Position numbers and translations under genes: made by a program
In this document: piece by piece, positions 39,255 to 52,079 of the stretch
Layout of the letters: every line of letters starts with the position of its first letter
Position numbering within the stretch: the stretch's first letter is position 1
Assembly (NCBI RefSeq): GCF_010389155.1
Contig: NC_057763.1
Location: 43,754,645-43,818,644 of the forward strand
DNA from: Erigeron canadensis
Taxonomy: Eukaryota; Streptophyta; Magnoliopsida; Asterales; Asteraceae
Length of the DNA: 64,000 nt
Reading direction: 5' to 3'
The notes under the pieces: model-generated
The model's database searches: none
Told to the model about the DNA's origin: nothing
The model's input: the letters and a program-made list of their open reading frames with translations, nothing else

Positions 39255-41921
39255 AGCTCTACAGCTTTATTGATCATATAGCATCCTATGAAAAACCTAT
39301 GCTCTAGCTCTTTATGAACTTGATGCCTCAATATATCTAGTTTAATAACTCTTCATTATTTATTTGTATCCAAAGTTCTTTTCCAACATTATGCATGCAT
39401 GCTTAATAATATAAAAATTTTGTGCCCCATGAAAAAATGAGCCCAAACCGGGTTCAAATTGGGCCCTCGCCTCTACTCTATGACCACCGATCCTTTGCAT
39501 GTTATTTATATCTAGTGAAAAATTCATAAAATGGTAACTTTTTTACGTAAACTTTTTGTTAAAGATAACTTATTTAGTTTTCGTTTATTTAAAGGATTTC
39601 ACTTATAAAAATTTCTCGAAAAAGGGAATGTCATTAACTTTTAACGCCAACCTTCTGTTAATTAAGTATCACATCATCACTGCTACCTCGAAAAATTTGG
39701 GGCAGAGCCACCCTCCCATACCCGCATAGTGATACACAGTTTTGTATGTTTATCTGACTATTTCTTATAAAAAGTTACAGGAAAAAAGATGAGGTCCTCC
39801 TTTACATGTGATTTGTGAATAGGATAAAGTAAAAACCACTTTTTACGATATTGGTCCCTTGTTAGACCTCTCCTATAAGGAGGAGGGTCCTCCAGCTTTT
39901 TCACTGTCACGTCAGCATGACTCCTCTCAGGACTATCACTGTTTATAAAACAAGTTTCCCAAGGACTTCTTCGTCACATCATCAATTCTTTTATCATTTA
40001 TTTCTTTCTAAATACATTTAGCCGTTGCTTTTTGGGCCCACAAAGGAGCGTTTGTGATAGTCCTGGGGAGGACTAAATTGAAGGATGCATTAAAACGGAC
40101 GCAGCATGCCTATAACGTTTATCGTCTTGGTTGGTTTGGATGCTTCACAAGAAGCTCTATAAGCATAGGTCTTAGTATAGTAAAGTACGCAGTTTACCCG
40201 TTTGGTAAAATAATATGTAATCTATTCAGTAATTTAGCCCATATAAGTTGTGAGGCTTTAAATATTTTGCCATAAGTTTATTCATGAAACAAACTTAGTT
40301 TTGTCAAATATTTCTCACTTGTGATGTATAGATTACAAATGTAAGATCTGGGTTTATATAACTACATCGTTCTATATGTAACTTTTTTATATAGCATAGC
40401 ATAATAGATGAGTTCGATGACTATAAGTACATCTATAACATAGTAAAATGATTGATGTGTCTGGCACAAATTTTGACCCGTAAATATTTATTGTTATCAA
40501 TTTTGGTCACCCTTGTTTTAGATTTTCCGGTCAAAATTGCTTATGTGGTCTTTGACTTTGACTAAAAATACATATATATGTTTGTAAAAAATGATTTGCT
40601 CGAAAATCCATGTTTTATTAGAATCGTGTTAATTAAAAATGAAACAATTATATAATCACAATTCACATTCACATTTTATGCATTTGAATTTGCAATTACA
40701 ATTGGAATTGGGCAGTTGCAGCAGTATATGGGTGGTGAGAAATGTCCGGCAAGGTTAAAATCCTCACAGCAAAGCTTAATCATATATATATGTAGGTAAA
40801 TGTATATATTCACGTCGTAAAGTGGTTTTTTTGTGGCTTAATAATTATTGCCATGGAGTTAGAGATCGTCTACATTGTTTCAAAATCGGATATATGACAT
40901 TTTGTACTCGTATTTCTTTTTTTAGTGTTCTTCTAAGAATAAGTATTATATATAGGGAGTGTCTAATATGCTGTTAACAGCTGCTATCTCTTCTCACATA
41001 TATAGGGGGCTAGGTTTTTTATTCTAACATGTGAAATACAGGGGCTGAGTTTTTTTATACATTTAACATCATTTAAGATTTTCCATATATATATATTTAA
41101 TGATATTCAGTTATAGGATCTTATAAATCGAAAATGTGAAGTTTTTCATGTATATGTGTACCGTGAAACATATATATGTTGTTCCATGTAAGCAATTTTG
41201 ATGATGTGGTAGTGGTGATGTTAACAGAACGACATTCCTTTTATTACGAAATTTTTTTAAATGTACCTTTTTATAAATTTTTCCATTATATCTATATCTT
41301 TTTAAGCAACAACAAATTAAAGTTATGAATGCTATGTAAACTTATAAATGATGCGCGCGGAGTAATTAAAATACAAATAAGTTGACAAGGTGCTGCTTGT
41401 AGAAGTAGAGATAAAACGTGTTTTTTGAACAACAAAATTACGTATATTTATTTTTAAAAAAAACGAACAAGGTACGTGCTAGAACAATAAATTACTTTAC
41501 ACTATTTATAAATCAATTCGAAAGAGATGTAACATAACTTAATAATTAATTACTCATAGGTATATATTGCGTGATCGATGTCACATTCTATGATTTATGA
41601 CTCATAAATGAATATTCCTAATTACAGTAATATGTTAGGTTTCTATGTATATATTTCATCTTTGATTGATGATTTAATTTGTTAGGTTCCTAATTACAGT
41701 AACGTCTTAAACTGATCGAATAACCTATAGCTAATTTTAAAAAATTTCTGGGTCTATGACTTGTCGTACATCTAGACCTATCATTTTAATTACTTAATGC
41801 ACCTTTTCTGGGATTGACATAACATGACCAACTTTAAGATATACTTTGAAACGTTTAAAGTATGTATATATATAAGAATACATTCTTTGTCACTGGGAAG
41901 TTAAAAGTACTAAAATTCATA
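39255..41921. other. Gene-free region
   Basis: AT-rich intergenic DNA. A short inverted repeat pairs 'cctctcaggactatcactgtt' (about 39924-39944) with 'gtttgtgatagtcctggggagg' (about 40049-40070), perhaps a small MITE. The open frame at 40054-40275 overlaps it and resembles nothing known. No RNA gene seen. Confidence 0.5.
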
Positions 41922-43408
41922 ATGAACCCTTTAGACCCAACTGAATTTAGGAGGCAAGGTCATATGGTCATAGACTTCCTTGCTGATTATTACCAAAATA
42001 TCCACAAGTACCCTGTTAGAAGCCAAGTGAAGCCCAGTTATTTACTAGAAAAGCTGCCTGATTGCGCCCCGTCGAATCCTGACGCGCTTGAGACCATACT
42101 CAACGATGTGCAAAGGGATATTCTTCCGGGCATCATACACATTGGCAAAGTCCAAACTTTTTTGCCTACTTTGCATCCAGTGGAAGTAACACAAGCTTTC
42201 TTGGTGAAATGCTTCTCAACGGGTTTAACGTTGTTGGATTCAATTGGCTTTCTTCTCCGGCAGCAACTGAGCTAGAGATGGGTGTCATGGAATGGCTGTT
42301 AAAGCTACTCCAACTTCCCAAGTCTTTTTCTTTTTCAAGTGATGTTGGCGGTGGTGTTTTACTTGGCACGACGTGTGAGGCTTTCATTTGTACACTGCTT
42401 GCTGCAAAAGAGAAGAAACTTGGTCAACTTGGGGGTGATGAAAACACACAGAAACTGGTTGTATATTGTTCCGATCAAACACATTTTTCCCTACACAAAG
42501 CAGCCAAAATTGTGGGGATCAAACCTGAAAATGTTCGACAAATCTTGACTACAATGTCCATGAACTTCCAACTATCTCCGGTACTATTGGATGAGGTTGT
42601 CCAAAGAGATGTTGATTCGGGGCTTATTCCAATGTATTTATGTGCTACCGTTGGGATAACCTCAACGACATCTGTGGACCCTTTGGGACCGTTGTGTGAG
42701 GTGTCAAGTGCATATGATATATGGGTCCATGTGGATGCGGCATATGCAGCAAGTGCTTGTATATGCCCAGAGTTCAGGCACTTTCTTGACGGTGTGGAGG
42801 GTGCAAGTTCCTTCAGTTTTAATGCACACAAATGGCTGCTCACAAATCTTTCTTGTTGCTGCCTGTGGGTGAAAGACAGAGCTGCCCTCACGAAACCTCT
42901 TACGACAAACTCAGAGTTGTTGAGAAACGAGGCCACTGATTCAAGACATGTTGTGGATTACAAAGATTGGCAGATAATGTTAGCATGACGATTCCAGGCT
43001 TTGAAAATATGGATGGTACTAAGGAGCTATGGAACAAACGGTTTGAAAGAATTCATAAGAAAACATGTCAAAATGGCCAAAGATTTTGAAGTGTATGTAA
43101 ACACGGACAAAAGGTTTGAGATTATAGTGCCTAGATATTTTTCTGTGGTTTGTTTTCGAGTCTCTCCTAATGTGATTGGGAAGCAGTGTGACAACAATAA
43201 TCATGAAGCAAATGAGTTCAACCAGAAACTATTGGCATCAGTGAATGCAACGGGCCGTATTTACATGACACATTCGATGGTTGGAGGGATTTATGTTATT
43301 CGGTTTGCTGTGGGAGCAACTCTTACCGAAGATAGGCATGTTCAGATAGCTTGGGAGTTGGTGAAGGATCAAACAACGTCCCTGCTGACTGATCGAGTAC
43401 TTATCTGA
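41922..43408 (+). pseudogene. Aromatic amino acid decarboxylase / aldehyde synthase pseudogene
   Basis: This is a single-exon copy of the plant PLP-dependent group II decarboxylase family (tyrosine/tryptophan decarboxylases and phenylacetaldehyde synthases, cytosolic). Most of the protein is readable. The N-terminus is MNPLDPTEFRRQGHMVIDF. The core has [25 protein letters not shown] and [18 protein letters not shown]. The PLP-lysine motif is FNAHKW. The C-terminus runs to about 43408. Two lesions break it. Two extra bases at about 42138-42142 shift the frame exactly where '[11 protein letters not shown]' is expected. A TGA at 42986-42988 stands where Arg (CGA) is normal before [15 protein letters not shown]. 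The span is 1487 bases, that is 495 codons plus two, which fits one 2-base insertion. The residue that is Tyr in decarboxylases and Phe in aldehyde synthases ('TNPE-Y/F-L') is Leu here (TTNSELLRN). Family genes are often intronless, so lack of introns does not imply retroposition. Confidence 0.9.
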
Positions 43409-43880
43409 TACATATTACTATGAAATTAAGGAACCCACCCAGTACTTGCTATATATACATTCTTCATTGGATGCATATATAGGGTACCCAAATAAACATA
43501 AAGATATATATGATCTTAATGAGTGATTTGATAGAGTTATACGAAGTATTTGAATATTGTGATGCCGATAATTTCATCCGAGTAAAGAATGAACCTTTTA
43601 CGTTTATTACTTTTTTATGAAAATTTTACATGAAAATACAAGGCAAACGGGCAAACAGGCATCTGATTAAATTAGTGTTAACAAAGTAATTATCAACTCT
43701 AATTAAGAATCCATTAAATTTTACATTAAACTCGTTTTTAACTTTCAATACATAAATATAACATGACAGACGATTCCACATGATACAAAGACACAAATAA
43801 ACCTGCACACCCGACAAGCTTAAAAACAATCGGATTTAAATACTTGTCGCGACACTGTTCTTCACTTGATTCATAAGTTT

Positions 43881-45090
43881 TTAACTATATTTTTCTTTTG
43901 TCAATTGCTTCGGGGATGATTTGAACCAAGGTACCCAAATAGACGTTGTCTTTTGGTATGACCTATAGGCTTCAACCCTATACTCTTGTTTAAGCATCCT
44001 CTTCTCCACAAGTGTGGTCACATAAGCCAAGCACAAGGTGTTTATGAGTGCACCAAAAAAGACCCAAGTGCCCCCTAGGCTCCAACCATAGATGGCAAGT
44101 CCCCACCACCATAGTTGCTCTCCAAAATAGTTTGGGTGCCTAGAATAGTACCACAAGCCTTCATCAAGATTTGGCACCATTGTCTTTCCTTCCTCTTTCA
44201 ATTTCTCATTTTTGCTCACAAATGTGTGCAGTTGGGTGTCAGCTATATAGGCATAGACAATGCCAAAAACGCACATTACTAATGCGACTACATCCCATAG
44301 ATTTATTGGCTTGTTGACTGTGTGGACTATGTATAGAGGTATACATACTCCTAATAAAAATACCTGTTTCATAGATCAGAAATCATTTACTAATGAATTT
44401 ATTGAACCAAAAAATCAGCAAATGCGACAGTCAACATGAAAGATGATATAAGAAGGAAAAAATGTATATGCATAGAGTTGAAAGATTAGGTTCATGGATT
44501 GGAGATGTTTTACCTGCTGAATGAGGTAAACGCCGAAGAAGGAAACCCACCACCAGTTTTGGCCATGTTGTTGAGCCATGTCAGTGAACCTCCAATCTTC
44601 TCTGGCACCCCATTGCCATTTCTCCCTACGAAAGTAGTTGTGAGTCAATCTGATAGCCCAAACCCATGTCAACAGCACCACCAAAGTCGAGCGCCATGAA
44701 TTATACTCCGCACCAGGATGGCTCTCAAAGTAATGCACCAACAACACAGGAATCACCGTCCAGTATAAATCTATCATCTGCATATATATATTGACCACCC
44801 AAAAAAACAGCAAATATCATCAAATCCAACCATTTACAAAATGTTTGCTTAATAAATGAAATTAAGTTTACCCAGTTGCTGGACTGGAGGAGGCTAATGA
44901 GCCAGAAACCGACATCGATGTTGAGAAAAAAGAGGATGTTGGCTAAGATGAGGGGGTGTTGATGGCACCAGCTCCACACAGGGGAAAGAAGATGATGAGT
45001 ATTGTTTTGGTAGTGATTTAGAAAGTAGATGTAGAACAAGATTGAGGGCAGAGGAGCCACAAATGCAATCAACGCATTCTTTAAAGCCAT
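43881..45090 (-). CDS. DUF1295 / steroid 5-alpha-reductase-like membrane protein
   Basis: Three exons join in frame to 321 residues: 45090-44872, 44777-44514 and 44363-43881. The protein is strongly hydrophobic, with about six or seven membrane spans (for example LIAFVAPLPSILFYIYFLN, WTVIPVLLVHYF, VVALVMCVFGIVYAYIA). The C-terminal half holds the DUF1295 / steroid-dehydrogenase C-terminal signature: GLWYYSRHPNYFGEQLWWWG, then YVTTLVEKRML. In related reductases this Arg-His-Pro-Asn-Tyr region binds NADPH. The substrate is unknown; a lipid or sterol double bond is the family expectation. Membrane location is probably the ER. Met at 45108 lies 6 codons upstream and is an alternative start. The 45090 start, giving MALKNALIAFV, resembles family N-termini better. 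Confidence 0.87.
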
Positions 45091-45108
45091 TATTGATTTT
45101 TTGATCAT

Positions 45109-46884
45109 ATATTACACCAAAGACCAAAAGCACTATGAGCCCTGATATGAAGGCTCTTTTCTCTCTTATATAAATACGGTTTAGCTTCTCATCTGCTTTG
45201 TTGTTGACATTACAAACAACCCACGGCTCAACATTCTTTCTATATAATAATTGGCCGGGCTTAATATATCTTTAATAATAAAAAAGTATCGTATTAAGTA
45301 CTACTTTTATGGCAAAATGAACTGGTATACTCCTTAGTTTCTCTTTCCTTCTGCATAATTAATCAAATTATTATCTACATGTAAATAAAGGTGACTAAAC
45401 TTAACTGCCAATAGGGGGTAATGGGTTCCAAGGGGACTCCTGCGATGCTATCCAAGCCATGAACGAGCAACCCCTTTTGGACATCACCTTAGCTTGGGTT
45501 CAAACTCGGGGGCTTCACCAATACTCGGGGTGTTGCCAGTCATTTTAGTTAAATTAGAGACAAGTACTTTTTTGTGATAATAAATTATTAGTCTTGTCAA
45601 ATCTTATGAAACACACATATTTTTAAAGATTATGGGCCAAATCCGTTCATACACAATACTTTGACAACTCATTTAACAACAACGATCATCCAAAATCTTG
45701 TCGTATCTTGTACTAGTACTTATTAATATTCTAATTATTTTCTGGCCAGGAGTTATAACTTATAATTGACCCGGTTAGAGTCATCTGGCAGGTAATTAAA
45801 GGTTGATCCCGGGGAACGGAAAGCAACAATTAGTTATCATGCGTAATTATTATGATTAGTGGATAATGGTGCGGCTAATCATGACTTCATATATCCACCT
45901 CACATGCAAAATTATACTACGTGCCAAACGACGCTATCACTCATTTCATTTATATATAGTTTATACATTTGTTATTAAATTACCCATAAATATATATCAA
46001 CGACTTCATTTATATTTATATAATATAATATATGATTCAGAGGTTGCTACTTGCTAGGAAAATCAACATATCTTCCGTTTATCCGTTTACTTGTATCATA
46101 TTTTACATAAGTCAGGTAAAGATCAATTATTTATAGACTACTAAAAAGTAGCTGTTAAATGCGAATTGTTAATTTAATAAATCATAAAAGAGAATGATAA
46201 TTAAGATAACACATGTTGGCCCATTTCATCTCACAAGCCTCTTTGATGGTCCCCCACGCCCACAACTAAGTCCCGAATCAAAGCAATTAAAGTAGCCCAG
46301 CTTTTTTCTTTTTTTTTTTTTTATAAAAAAAAACGACGTGTTAGTTGGTTAGTGGTTCGAACCTTAACAGTGACATCCAAGCTGACAATATGCTAATGGT
46401 TGAAACATGAAGACACCCCTAGAGACAAAGGGTGTGATAACACGGTTCACACTAATTAGTAATTATATTGGTAAAAGTCCAAATATTAGCTAATCAAACA
46501 ATGAAAGCTTCTTAAATCCCACTAATTATATTGTACTATTATTACTATAAACTTTCATAGTCATATTTCATACATTCAGTTTATAAAAAATATAAATTAT
46601 AAACAAAGTCAGTCTTGCTGTTATTTATGTGAATGTAATAGAGTGTAGACAACGAAATTATATGGTTCGATTCAAGCACATTAACAAACCCCATTGATAA
46701 CATCAGATTTTGTTACCTTAAGACATATTTTTTTGGATCATAAAAAATTATATATCTTCACTAAAACATGTCATCATTTTAATTTCGCCTTTCATAAATC
46801 ATAACTGGTGCAATAGTTTTATGTCTTGGACTGGATGAGGGAGGAAAACATGAGTGACAAGTTATAAGACTATTAATCAGAGTA
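45109..46884. other. Gene-free region
   Basis: Upstream flank of the DUF1295 gene. A GC-richer patch at 45390-45540 contains 'gggttcaaactc', a possible B-box of an old SINE, but no good A-box. Another 'ggttcgaacc' string lies at 46354-46363. Otherwise AT-rich. Confidence 0.45.
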
Positions 46885-47200
46885 TTCCTATTATAGCCCA
46901 GTGATTCAGTACTAACTTTACATGCTGAAGGTCTCAAGTTCGAGTCATGGGAAATACATTTAAAGATATTTCAGAAATAAAGTCCTCCAGTGAAGCAGGT
47001 TTGAGTCCTGCAGAGGGGGCAGAGTTTTACCCCAATTAAATGGTGTGCCTTCAGGCGGTTTAGTTGGGGGTTTCTCCTCCTACTAGGAGTTGAGGTTGAG
47101 GGAACTCTCTAGCGCGAACCCGGTTAAGACAACGTAAGCTAGATCCTCTATTTCGAGCAAATAATCCACACGGACCACACCTTCAAAAAAATAAAATAAA
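46885..47200 (+). mobile_element. tRNA-derived SINE-like retroposon
   Basis: The 5' part has a polymerase III A-box-like TAGCCCAGTGATTCAG (from 46894) and, about 30 bases later, a B-box-like CAAGTTCGAGTC (46935-46946). This is followed by a GC-richer unrelated body (47000-47170) and an A-rich tail (about 47182-47200). This is the plan of plant tRNA-derived SINEs, with total length about 315 bp. Not a functional tRNA gene: no cloverleaf can be completed. Confidence 0.65.
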
Positions 47201-48240
47201 ATTATAAGGTCTCATTCAAAATGATGTAAAAGTTTATTAAGTATAAACTTCTCAAATTTAGAGCAACTAAATCGAAGGCATCTAAATGATGAATCATTTA
47301 ATCTATTCATTTGATTTGTTAATAATAGCAACGAAGGCTACCTTTCGAATAAAGGCAAAGTAGCCGTCGAATATTTCACCACTGTTTCTTTTAAGCCATA
47401 AAGGCAGCCTAGCAAATGAAAGATTTTATCATTGATATCTTTTAGCAACGGACTCAATCTTCGCTAGTGGAGCCACAGATCACTTATTCACTCGTTTTAT
47501 ATCGAACGGTAGAACCATAATTTTGCTTCCACAAATGATATTACGCCATGCACGAAATACCCCATAATCACTTTCTTATAAGATCCACTGGACTTTAAGA
47601 TATGAAGAGAAATTGAAACCAAATGAACCGGTTCAAGCCGGCTGCTGAAACCGCTACTCACTGGGTCAATCAGTAAAACTAAGATACACCGCTATGTTTT
47701 TTCAGTCTACCCAGTTTGTTGGTCTTGTAAAAAACTAATTTTTTGTATCTAATTAGAAAATAAATAGTAACCGTATTGTAATTAAGAACCCAACATTTCA
47801 ACGATGTATGAGAGTGGTTAAAGTATATGATAGAGAAACTGCTTTCAATATAGTAACTTTCAACCTTTGCATGAAATGAACCTCAAACCTTTAATTTCTT
47901 TGTTTCAACATAACCGACTAATCCAATCATGATACTTATACTATAAGTAAAAAATAAATGTTTGTGTTCTTTATCTTTGCCAAATTAATTGATTTTAATC
48001 TTGTTGAAAAAGACTCAAGGTTTTAACATTATTGCATTGAGTTTTAGGAAAATGACAAAACTAGCCTAGGTATATGCAGACTTCTAGAAATCAGCTTGCG
48101 AAAAAGTGTAACGTAGGTAAAATGATTAAACTAATATGCGATTTTTTGAAGGTAAGACACTTAAGTTTGAAATAAACTAGAATAAAATATCGATGATTAT
48201 TTTGGAACGTATGGCATATGTTATTCGTTTATTTAATATA

Positions 48241-48330
48241 AAGACTATTTATAAAATAGATTTTTTTTATAAAGAAGACTATTAATAAAATAGATTTTTT
48301 TATAAAGAAGACTATTAATAAAATAGATTA
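48241..48330. repeat. Short tandem repeat, three copies
   Basis: A unit of 34-38 bases with 'agactatt(a/t)ataaaatag' and a T-run is repeated three times. Differences between copies are limited to the T-run length and single bases. Confidence 0.8.
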
Positions 48331-50116
48331 GATGGTATTTTGTTATAAGTAGAAGGTGTTTAACTGTTTATGGATGGAGCTTGTTATCTTGTTCAAAATG
48401 CAAACTAGAAAAACCTTTTTTTTTTCCCGAAGGTGACAATTCTCAAAGCCCTAGCCTGCTATTTGTTTTCCTACGTAAAGCTTCCAAACACCAATTAGAA
48501 GATCCGTTGTGAATATAGAATCATGGCTACATCCTAAAATTTCCAGGAGTGTTAAATTTGTTTATAAGGGATGTTGTCTCCAACTCTCCATCAATATTTC
48601 TTTCCGAGATTATTGATAATCTCCTAATTCTTGAAACTATAATATGAATATCAAATAGACAAAGCAGCTAGGATATCTAAGACGTTACTTGATTCTCTTG
48701 TATTATGAATAAGCAGCAAAACGTTATCTCAAATCTCATCACCCATAAGAAATGAGTCCATAAATAAACATAAAACCCAAAGACTATAACAATATCATAT
48801 TATCATATCTAACCAAGTAGTTACGTACCCATATCTATTGCTCCCTACAACAAACAGGTATTTGATAGTTTAGTCCAATTGGAAGGAAGTAAACTTCTCT
48901 TATAATCTTTATTTACTATACATGACTCGAAAGCCCTTAACAACTATATGTGAATCGCAATCCCAAAGTTCTAATTCAGTTCAACCTAACTTTCAACCAA
49001 CCTAGTCCAACATCAACCCGGGCACCACTACTACCCAATCAGTACTGTGTGATCCAGTTCTCAGTTTCTATATCCTCAAATGTCTCATTAGAGAACCAAT
49101 ACAGCAGTCTAACGCCTTTCTGATCATTTAGTACAAGCAAGCCTCTAGTTAGATGTCCATAAACAATTTGAATAGTCACTAGAATAAAAAGCACCTTATG
49201 GAATATATTTTTCAAACATCTCAGTTTACTGCCAAAACTCTTTACTGCTTAGGCAATTGTAGGGTCTATCACAAAAGGTGTCATATATATTCCATACATC
49301 ATGATCTATTGGTATCATATACTCTGAATATGATCCACTTTCAAGATGCCTTAATCAACCACTCGGACAGAATCAGAATCAACCTAATGACTACAATAAA
49401 CTTGACTGAGATGGTGATTTTACAAACCGGTAGCTCATGTTAAAGAGCGCGTAGATTATGACACTTGTAAACTGTATGCGGAAATTTCAACATATAAAGA
49501 CCTTGGGAGTCAAACAATATACACCCTTTCTAAAATTAAACACGAAAATGAGTTGGATCTTACCCGGGCGTTTATAAAGTTCAACAATTTACGACATCTG
49601 TAACTATATAAAAACCACCATAAACAAAAATTTAGAAAACAAATATGTGATTGAGGGTCAACCAAACCTGTTCTAAAATCCTTTCTTTAAAATCCTGCCT
49701 AACTTGACCTACTAACCCCATGTTACCACTTCTAGATAGAACTAGAGGCTCCAAGGTCCAAAACAGATAAATCTCATCACTACATGCTATTAACTTACGC
49801 ATATTTCTAGGCGAAGGATTCAGATATCAGATCCACCGTACTGGATCTTTCTAACCCCAATAGCAATAACAAATATTTCCAGGCAGAAACCAAGAAAGGA
49901 TGAAGTAATCACACTAAGCATGACAACCAGCATAAACCAAATATAAATCAAATGTAATAAATTATCTAAACAGTTAGCGAAAATAGATGTCACACTGATC
50001 AATTACTTGCTCCAGCTCAAATTAGCAACCATATTAGTCAAGCTTGTAACATTCGGTCCATTGAAAAAGTAAGTAACAGAAAGACAATTAGCAAACCGTA
50101 ATCATGTCAAAACCGC

Positions 50117-50149
50117 AACTTACAGTCAAGCTGCACTTGACTGTAAGTT
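50117..50149. repeat. Perfect 14-bp-stem inverted repeat
   Basis: AACTTACAGTCAAG is followed by a 5-base loop (CTGCA) and its exact reverse complement. It lies about 400 bases downstream of the eIF1A stop codon on that gene's strand. It is too far away to be an obvious 3'-end signal. It may be a decayed MITE centre. Confidence 0.85.
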
Positions 50150-50553
50150 TGAGTGCAGCTTCATACTATTTCAAAACAATTGACCTGTAAATTGTATCGA
50201 TAGCAATAAAGACAAAACAGATAACCGATTATTTAGATTGTAAGCAATAATTGTAAACCATGAATACATAACATCTCATGACTTCAACGCATTACACATA
50301 AAAAAAGGAAACATCTTTAATACTTGCATAATCTTAAAAACCAAATCACATTCATAGAGCTCATGTATTACAAACCCTGATATAACAGTCTTTACCTTTT
50401 TTCTTCGAACCATCGATATCCAATTCCAATCAGCTGACACACTGCACACCAATATTTCAAACCAATTAGTCACCTTTTCATCTTATAGATATAAATTATA
50501 TATATATAGAGAGAGAGAGAGATGGATAGAAAAAATAAAGAAAAAGCAAACCA

Positions 50554-50991
50554 TTAGATCTTATCGATATCTTCGTCTTCAAACTCGATATAATCATCAC
50601 CGGCGTTATCATCTTCTTCATCAAGACCACCGGCAATACCTTCATTCAACCTAGTATTCTCCGGCAACTCGCCGTAGGCTTTCAACAACCTCGCTTCATC
50701 CGGCATGTATTTAAGGATGACGTCAGCTTTATCATCCTGATAATCACGCAAACCAACAAGTATGATATCACCGGCAGCTATCCAAACCTTTTTATGCATC
50801 TTACCTCGGATATGACAGAGGCGTTTGGTGCCGTCGATACACATGGCCTCGCACCGCCCGTTTCCGAGCATACGGAGGACCTGTGCGTATTCCTGCCCGT
50901 CTTCTTTGAATACAAGCTCTCGCTTTTCGTCATCGGCTTCGTTCTTTCCTCTCTTGCGATTCTTACCTCCCTTTCCCTTGTTCTTCGGCAT
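50554..50991 (-). CDS. EIF1A: Translation initiation factor eIF1A
   Basis: eIF1A binds the A-site region of the 40S subunit and, with eIF1, promotes scanning and start-codon choice in the cytosol. The single exon encodes 145 residues, the normal size. The basic N-terminal tail ([17 protein letters not shown]) is followed by an S1-like OB fold (about 27-95: [48 protein letters not shown]... in outline), a helical region ([14 protein letters not shown]) and an acidic C-terminal tail ending EDIDKI. All family landmarks are intact. The coding region has no intron. The start is the first Met, directly at the conserved N-terminal tail. Confidence 0.97.
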   Translation of the reverse strand: MPKNKGKGGKNRKRGKNEADDEKRELVFKEDGQEYAQVLRMLGNGRCEAMCIDGTKRLCHIRGKMHKKVWIAAGDIILVGLRDYQDDKADVILKYMPDEARLLKAYGELPENTRLNEGIAGGLDEEDDNAGDDYIEFEDEDIDKI

Positions 50992-51320
50992 GATTTGATT
51001 TGGATTTTGAGATTTTGTCTAATAGAGAAACGGGAAACCCTAATTTTGATTTGCCCCAATTTGATGTATTAGGTTTTATATATATTGAGTGGTTTGAGAG
51101 TGTAATGATTAATTTATGTTTTATCCCCTTATACTATATAAGATTTGACAAAAAAGACCTCTTGTGGTTTTTCAAATTTATGGATTATGAGATTGAAACG
51201 TTTAAAACTTCAAAAATGTTCAATAACTTTTCAATTTTCACCAACCAAAGCGGTACCAATCTTAATCTTATTTGGTTTGTAATTTGGTCGTTCAGTTTGT
51301 GAAAAGTCAAAATAACCTTA

Positions 51321-52076
51321 GGGGGTGTTCGGTTTGTGGAATTCAAAGGAATTCGGCGATGGTATAAAACTTGAAGTTATGCTACTTTCGGCTCTTTAAA
51401 AGATGATATCTTTGTCTTGGTTGCAAAGGTTCAAGGCAATTCGAAAAATGAAACGTGATCCTGATAGTGTGTTTACCTTTGGGATTTAAAAGAAAGGAAA
51501 GATTTGGTGCATTTTGTGATGTCGGAAAGCTAAAAAAATGATTAAGGTAGCTTGGGTTGAAGTCACTGGTATTTATTTTGAAGCTTTTGTTGCATATTAC
51601 TAACTTGTTTGCTTCAACCAAGTAATTAAAAAAGACTTGGTAAGTTTGTATTATGACGTATCTTTGGAACTGTTTTGATGTATGGTTTAAAATATTTGGT
51701 AAGTTGTAATATGTGGTTTAATTATATATGAATAGTTTATAACTAGTAAAACAAGACAGTTAACGTATATTGTGAAAAGATAATAAATAACATATATTTT
51801 ATTTTTAAAGTAACAATAAAAATCTTATAAATTATTAATATAGAAAAGAATTAACAAAATTGATCAAAGAGTGATTTGTTATTGTACAAAAGTTACATTC
51901 CAATTTATTTGACCCATTTACAAACCAAACAGGGTTAATAATAATCTGAATTCCATTGAATTCTGCTAATCAAACACAAGACATATTTTAAAACTTTCAG
52001 ATTTCAATTCCTTCAGTTCTAATTCTTTAAACAGATTCCAATCTCATCAAAAACATTTTGTGAACTAAACTGCCCC
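51321..52076. mobile_element. PIF/Harbinger-type MITE with TTA target duplication
   Basis: The element is 756 bp. It starts GGGGGTGTTCGGTTTGT and ends with an inverted, diverged version (...GTGAACTAAACTGCCCC). Both sides carry 'gaattc(a)aa(a/t)ggaattc'-type repeats (51341-51357 and near 51945-51965, inverted). The flanking trinucleotide TTA occurs at 51318-51320 and 52077-52079, as expected for this superfamily. No transposase inside; the weak open frame at 51382-51621 (-) is not recognisable. Confidence 0.75.
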
Positions 52077-52079
52077 TTA

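Larger units (their letters stand above)
47201..50553. other. Gene-free region
   Basis: About 3.3 kb of AT-rich sequence. A tandem repeat of a unit of roughly 36 bases ('agactattaataaaatag') lies at about 48241-48330, three copies. A perfect hairpin lies at 50117-50149, and a GA run at 50508-50522. Open frames such as 49198-49443 have no recognisable similarity. Confidence 0.5.

Noticed and set aside
42209..42988. Second half of the decarboxylase as a separate gene
   Set aside because: It is in frame with family sequence that starts upstream at about 42143. The Met at 42209 lies inside a conserved region, so this is one broken gene.
45430..45535. tRNA-like patch with 'gggttcaaactc'
   Set aside because: B-box resemblance only; no A-box at the right distance and no cloverleaf.
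46340..46365. Possible tRNA (ggttcgaacc string)
   Set aside because: No acceptor stem or anticodon arm can be drawn around it. At most it is a SINE fragment.
48241..48330. CRISPR-like repeat spacing
   Set aside because: Units are directly adjacent tandem copies with no unique spacers, in a plant nuclear context.
49198..49443. 81-codon plus-strand open frame
   Set aside because: No similarity, no splice context, isolated in gene-free AT-rich DNA.
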